Positions 4,314 to 5,765 of a DNA stretch of 5,765 nt are shown piece after piece. The stretch is from Gammaproteobacteria bacterium. GTDB lineage: Bacteria > Pseudomonadota > Gammaproteobacteria > Xanthomonadales > Xanthomonadaceae. A program made the position numbers and the translations under genes. The stretch is from assembly GCA_012510865.1 (NCBI GenBank), contig JAAZHF010000448.1, positions 1 through 5,765 of the forward strand. Direction: 5' to 3'. Under the pieces are notes generated by a model. It did no database searches. It was not told the DNA's origin and saw only the letters and a list, made by a program, of their open reading frames with translations. How positions within the stretch are numbered: the first letter of the stretch is position 1; every line of letters starts with the position of its first letter.

Positions 4314-5765
4314 TCAGATGTCCCGTGCGACCCGGAAGCCGACGCGGGCGTTGGTATTGTCCACCGGCGACGGGGCGCGCCACGAGCTGCGCGTCTGCGG
4401 CGGCGAACTGGCCCAGGCCCCGCCCCGCACCACCTGCATCCGGCAGCCGGGGTTGACCCAGGCCGCGCCGGTGGCGGGGGCACGGCGGTAACTGTCGTGC
4501 CAGCAGTCGGCGACCCACTCGCTGACGTTGCCCTCAAGATCGTGCAGGCCGAATGGATTGGGCGTGAAGCTGCCCGCCGGGGCCGGCCCCCAATGGCCAT
4601 CGTCGTAGCCCTCGAAGGCATTGCTCCACCCACGCCCGCCCGGAGAGCGGTCCTTGCCGCCGGTCAGGTTGCCCACACCCGCGGGCGGCTCGCCGTCCCC
4701 CCAGGGGTAGCGTCCGGAGCCGCCGGCGCGCAGCGCGTACTCGAACTCGGCCTCGCTGGGCAGGCGGTAGCGCTGCCCGCTGACCGTGGCCAGCCAGTCG
4801 GCATAGGCCTGGGCGTCGCGGGCGCTGACGTGGACCACCGGCAGGTCGTCGGCGGCCTTCGACCCGGCGAAGTCCGAGCGCCAATCCACGCCGCTGCGGC
4901 GCACGAAATTCCCGCTGCGCTCGTCGTAGGCCATCGAGAACCCGCGGCGCTCGGCGCGGGTGCGGTAGCCGGTGGCGTCGACGAAGCGGCGGAACTCGCC
5001 GACGGTGACCTCGCTGCGCGACAGTGCGAAGCCACGGTCGAAGCGGATGTTGCGCCGGGGCCGTTCGCTGTCCTCGGCGTCGCGGTCGTCGTCGGCCGCG
5101 CCCATGGTGAAGCCTCCGTGCGGCACCACCACCATCTGCGGCCCACGGCCGCCGCCGGCGGCATCGGTGAAGCGCTGTCCGGGGCGGAAGTCGCCGTAAT
5201 GCACGGCGAGGTCGATGCGCTCGCGCAGCTCGGCCACGGCGGCATTGCCGGGCTCGGCCAGCACCAGCATCCGGGCCAGCGCCGCGCGCGCGCGCTCGAT
5301 GCCGCCGGCCTCGGGCAGCGCGGCGATGCCTTCGTCGCGCAGCCGCAGGATCCAGGCGCGGCGCCGGGTATCGACGCGGCGGCGGGCATCGTCGACCGTG
5401 GCCGCACCGTCGCGCACCCCGCCGGCGTGCCCGAGCCAGGTCGCGGCGGCCTCGAAGTCGCCCTCGGCCGCCGCATCCTCCGCGCGGCGGATCATCGCGC
5501 TCTCGATCGCCGCCTGGACCTGCAGCGCGCGAGGCTGCTCGGCGTCGATCGCAAGCGCCTCGCGGACGCGTGCCAGCGCGCCGCCGCCGGACTCGCCGAG
5601 GCGACCGGCGCGGAGTTCGGCTTCGGCGGCGCGGTTGATTTCCATGAGCTGCTCGGCGCGGTCGACCCGGCCGAGGTAGGCCCGCACTTCCTCGCCGGTC
5701 GGGCGCACGCTTCGCGCCACCGCGGCGATTTCCTGCGCCCGGCGCAGCGCGGCCTCGTCGTCGCC
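4314..5765 (-). CDS. SUMF1/FGE-fold protein with helical N-terminal region (5' end beyond window)
   Basis: At least 483 residues are visible and the frame is still open at the right edge. A GTG at 5720 is only an internal possibility. Visible residues 1 to about 200 are Ala/Arg/Glu-rich helices with a TPR-like pattern. Residues about 211-483 form a formylglycine-generating-enzyme (SUMF1) fold: GGFTMGAADDD, FALSRSEVTVGEFRRFVDATGY, LPSEAEFEYALRAG with YPWGD, GLHDLEGNVSEWVADCW, VVRGGAW, and a final VGFRVARD. The two copper-binding cysteines of true FGE, expected shortly after RGGxW, are absent: the bases at 4385-4427 encode WASSPPQTRSSW there. Sulfatase activation is therefore unlikely. Two other cysteines, in ADCWHD and PGCRM, sit where a disulfide is plausible. 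No EgtB-type iron motif is seen. It precedes an M48 protease gene by 19 bp. Catalysis or ligand unknown; a scaffold or binding role is a guess. Confidence 0.87.
   Translation of the reverse strand, partial: GDDEAALRRAQEIAAVARSVRPTGEEVRAYLGRVDRAEQLMEINRAAEAELRAGRLGESGGGALARVREALAIDAEQPRALQVQAAIESAMIRRAEDAAAEGDFEAAATWLGHAGGVRDGAATVDDARRRVDTRRRAWILRLRDEGIAALPEAGGIERARAALARMLVLAEPGNAAVAELRERIDLAVHYGDFRPGQRFTDAAGGGRGPQMVVVPHGGFTMGAADDDRDAEDSERPRRNIRFDRGFALSRSEVTVGEFRRFVDATGYRTRAERRGFSMAYDERSGNFVRRSGVDWRSDFAGSKAADDLPVVHVSARDAQAYADWLATVSGQRYRLPSEAEFEYALRAGGSGRYPWGDGEPPAGVGNLTGGKDRSPGGRGWSNAFEGYDDGHWGPAPAGSFTPNPFGLHDLEGNVSEWVADCWHDSYRRAPATGAAWVNPGCRMQVVRGGAWASSPPQTRSSWRAPSPVDNTNARVGFRVARDI

Noticed and set aside
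3488..4456. A 322-codon plus-strand open frame antisense to the M48 protease
   Set aside because: It mirrors a gene with HEIAH and HETEAD motifs and has an Arg/His/Leu-rich composition without any recognisable domain.
4295..4633. A 113-residue N-terminal extension of the M48 protease
   Set aside because: It runs through the SUMF1-fold coding sequence in another frame and has no family resemblance. A proper ribosome binding site and membrane anchor place the start at 4294.
4314..5765. Annotation as a true sulfatase-activating formylglycine-generating enzyme
   Set aside because: The catalytic cysteine pair after RGGxW is missing and no sulfatase gene is nearby.

Overview
The window is very GC-rich, with G or C at nearly every third codon position. 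It looks like chromosomal DNA of a gammaproteobacterium of the Xanthomonadaceae/Lysobacteraceae type (Lysobacter, Luteimonas or Pseudoxanthomonas-like). That placement is inferred from base composition, protein sequence and gene content; no search was run. No tRNA, rRNA, CRISPR array, insertion sequence or phage gene was seen.

Layout, left to right. (1) Bases 1-81 hold the last 26 codons of an unidentified plus-strand gene. It converges on htpX across a 33-bp gap that carries a perfect 9-bp GC hairpin. (2) htpX, the inner-membrane M48 zinc protease of membrane protein quality control, lies on the minus strand. It is interrupted by an in-frame TAG at 322-324, after the last zinc ligand and before the conserved C-terminal tail. 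(3) A 65-bp divergent gap separates htpX from gluQ, the enzyme that glutamylates queuosine in tRNA(Asp). (4) gluQ is followed on the same strand by phbB (acetoacetyl-CoA reductase) and phaR (polyhydroxyalkanoate regulator). The phbB promoter appears to overlap the gluQ stop codon. (5) phaR converges, with only 4 bp between stop codons, on a minus-strand pair. In transcription order the pair is a SUMF1/FGE-fold protein with a helical N-terminal region, cut by the right edge, and then a second, single-pass M48 metalloprotease 19 bp downstream.

Two themes run through the region. The first is short-chain PHA metabolism: phbB makes the (R)-3-hydroxybutyryl-CoA monomer and phaR senses or regulates the polymer. 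No synthase or thiolase is present here, so the rest of the pathway must lie elsewhere. The second is envelope proteolysis, with two unrelated-looking M48 enzymes, one of which is broken.

The most notable observation is the amber codon in htpX. Other points are TGC-rich clusters upstream of both phbB and phaR that could be PhaR targets, an 18-bp perfect palindrome in the predicted phbB leader, and a SUMF1-fold protein lacking the catalytic cysteines of true formylglycine-generating enzymes. I do not see a convincing undescribed multi-gene system.
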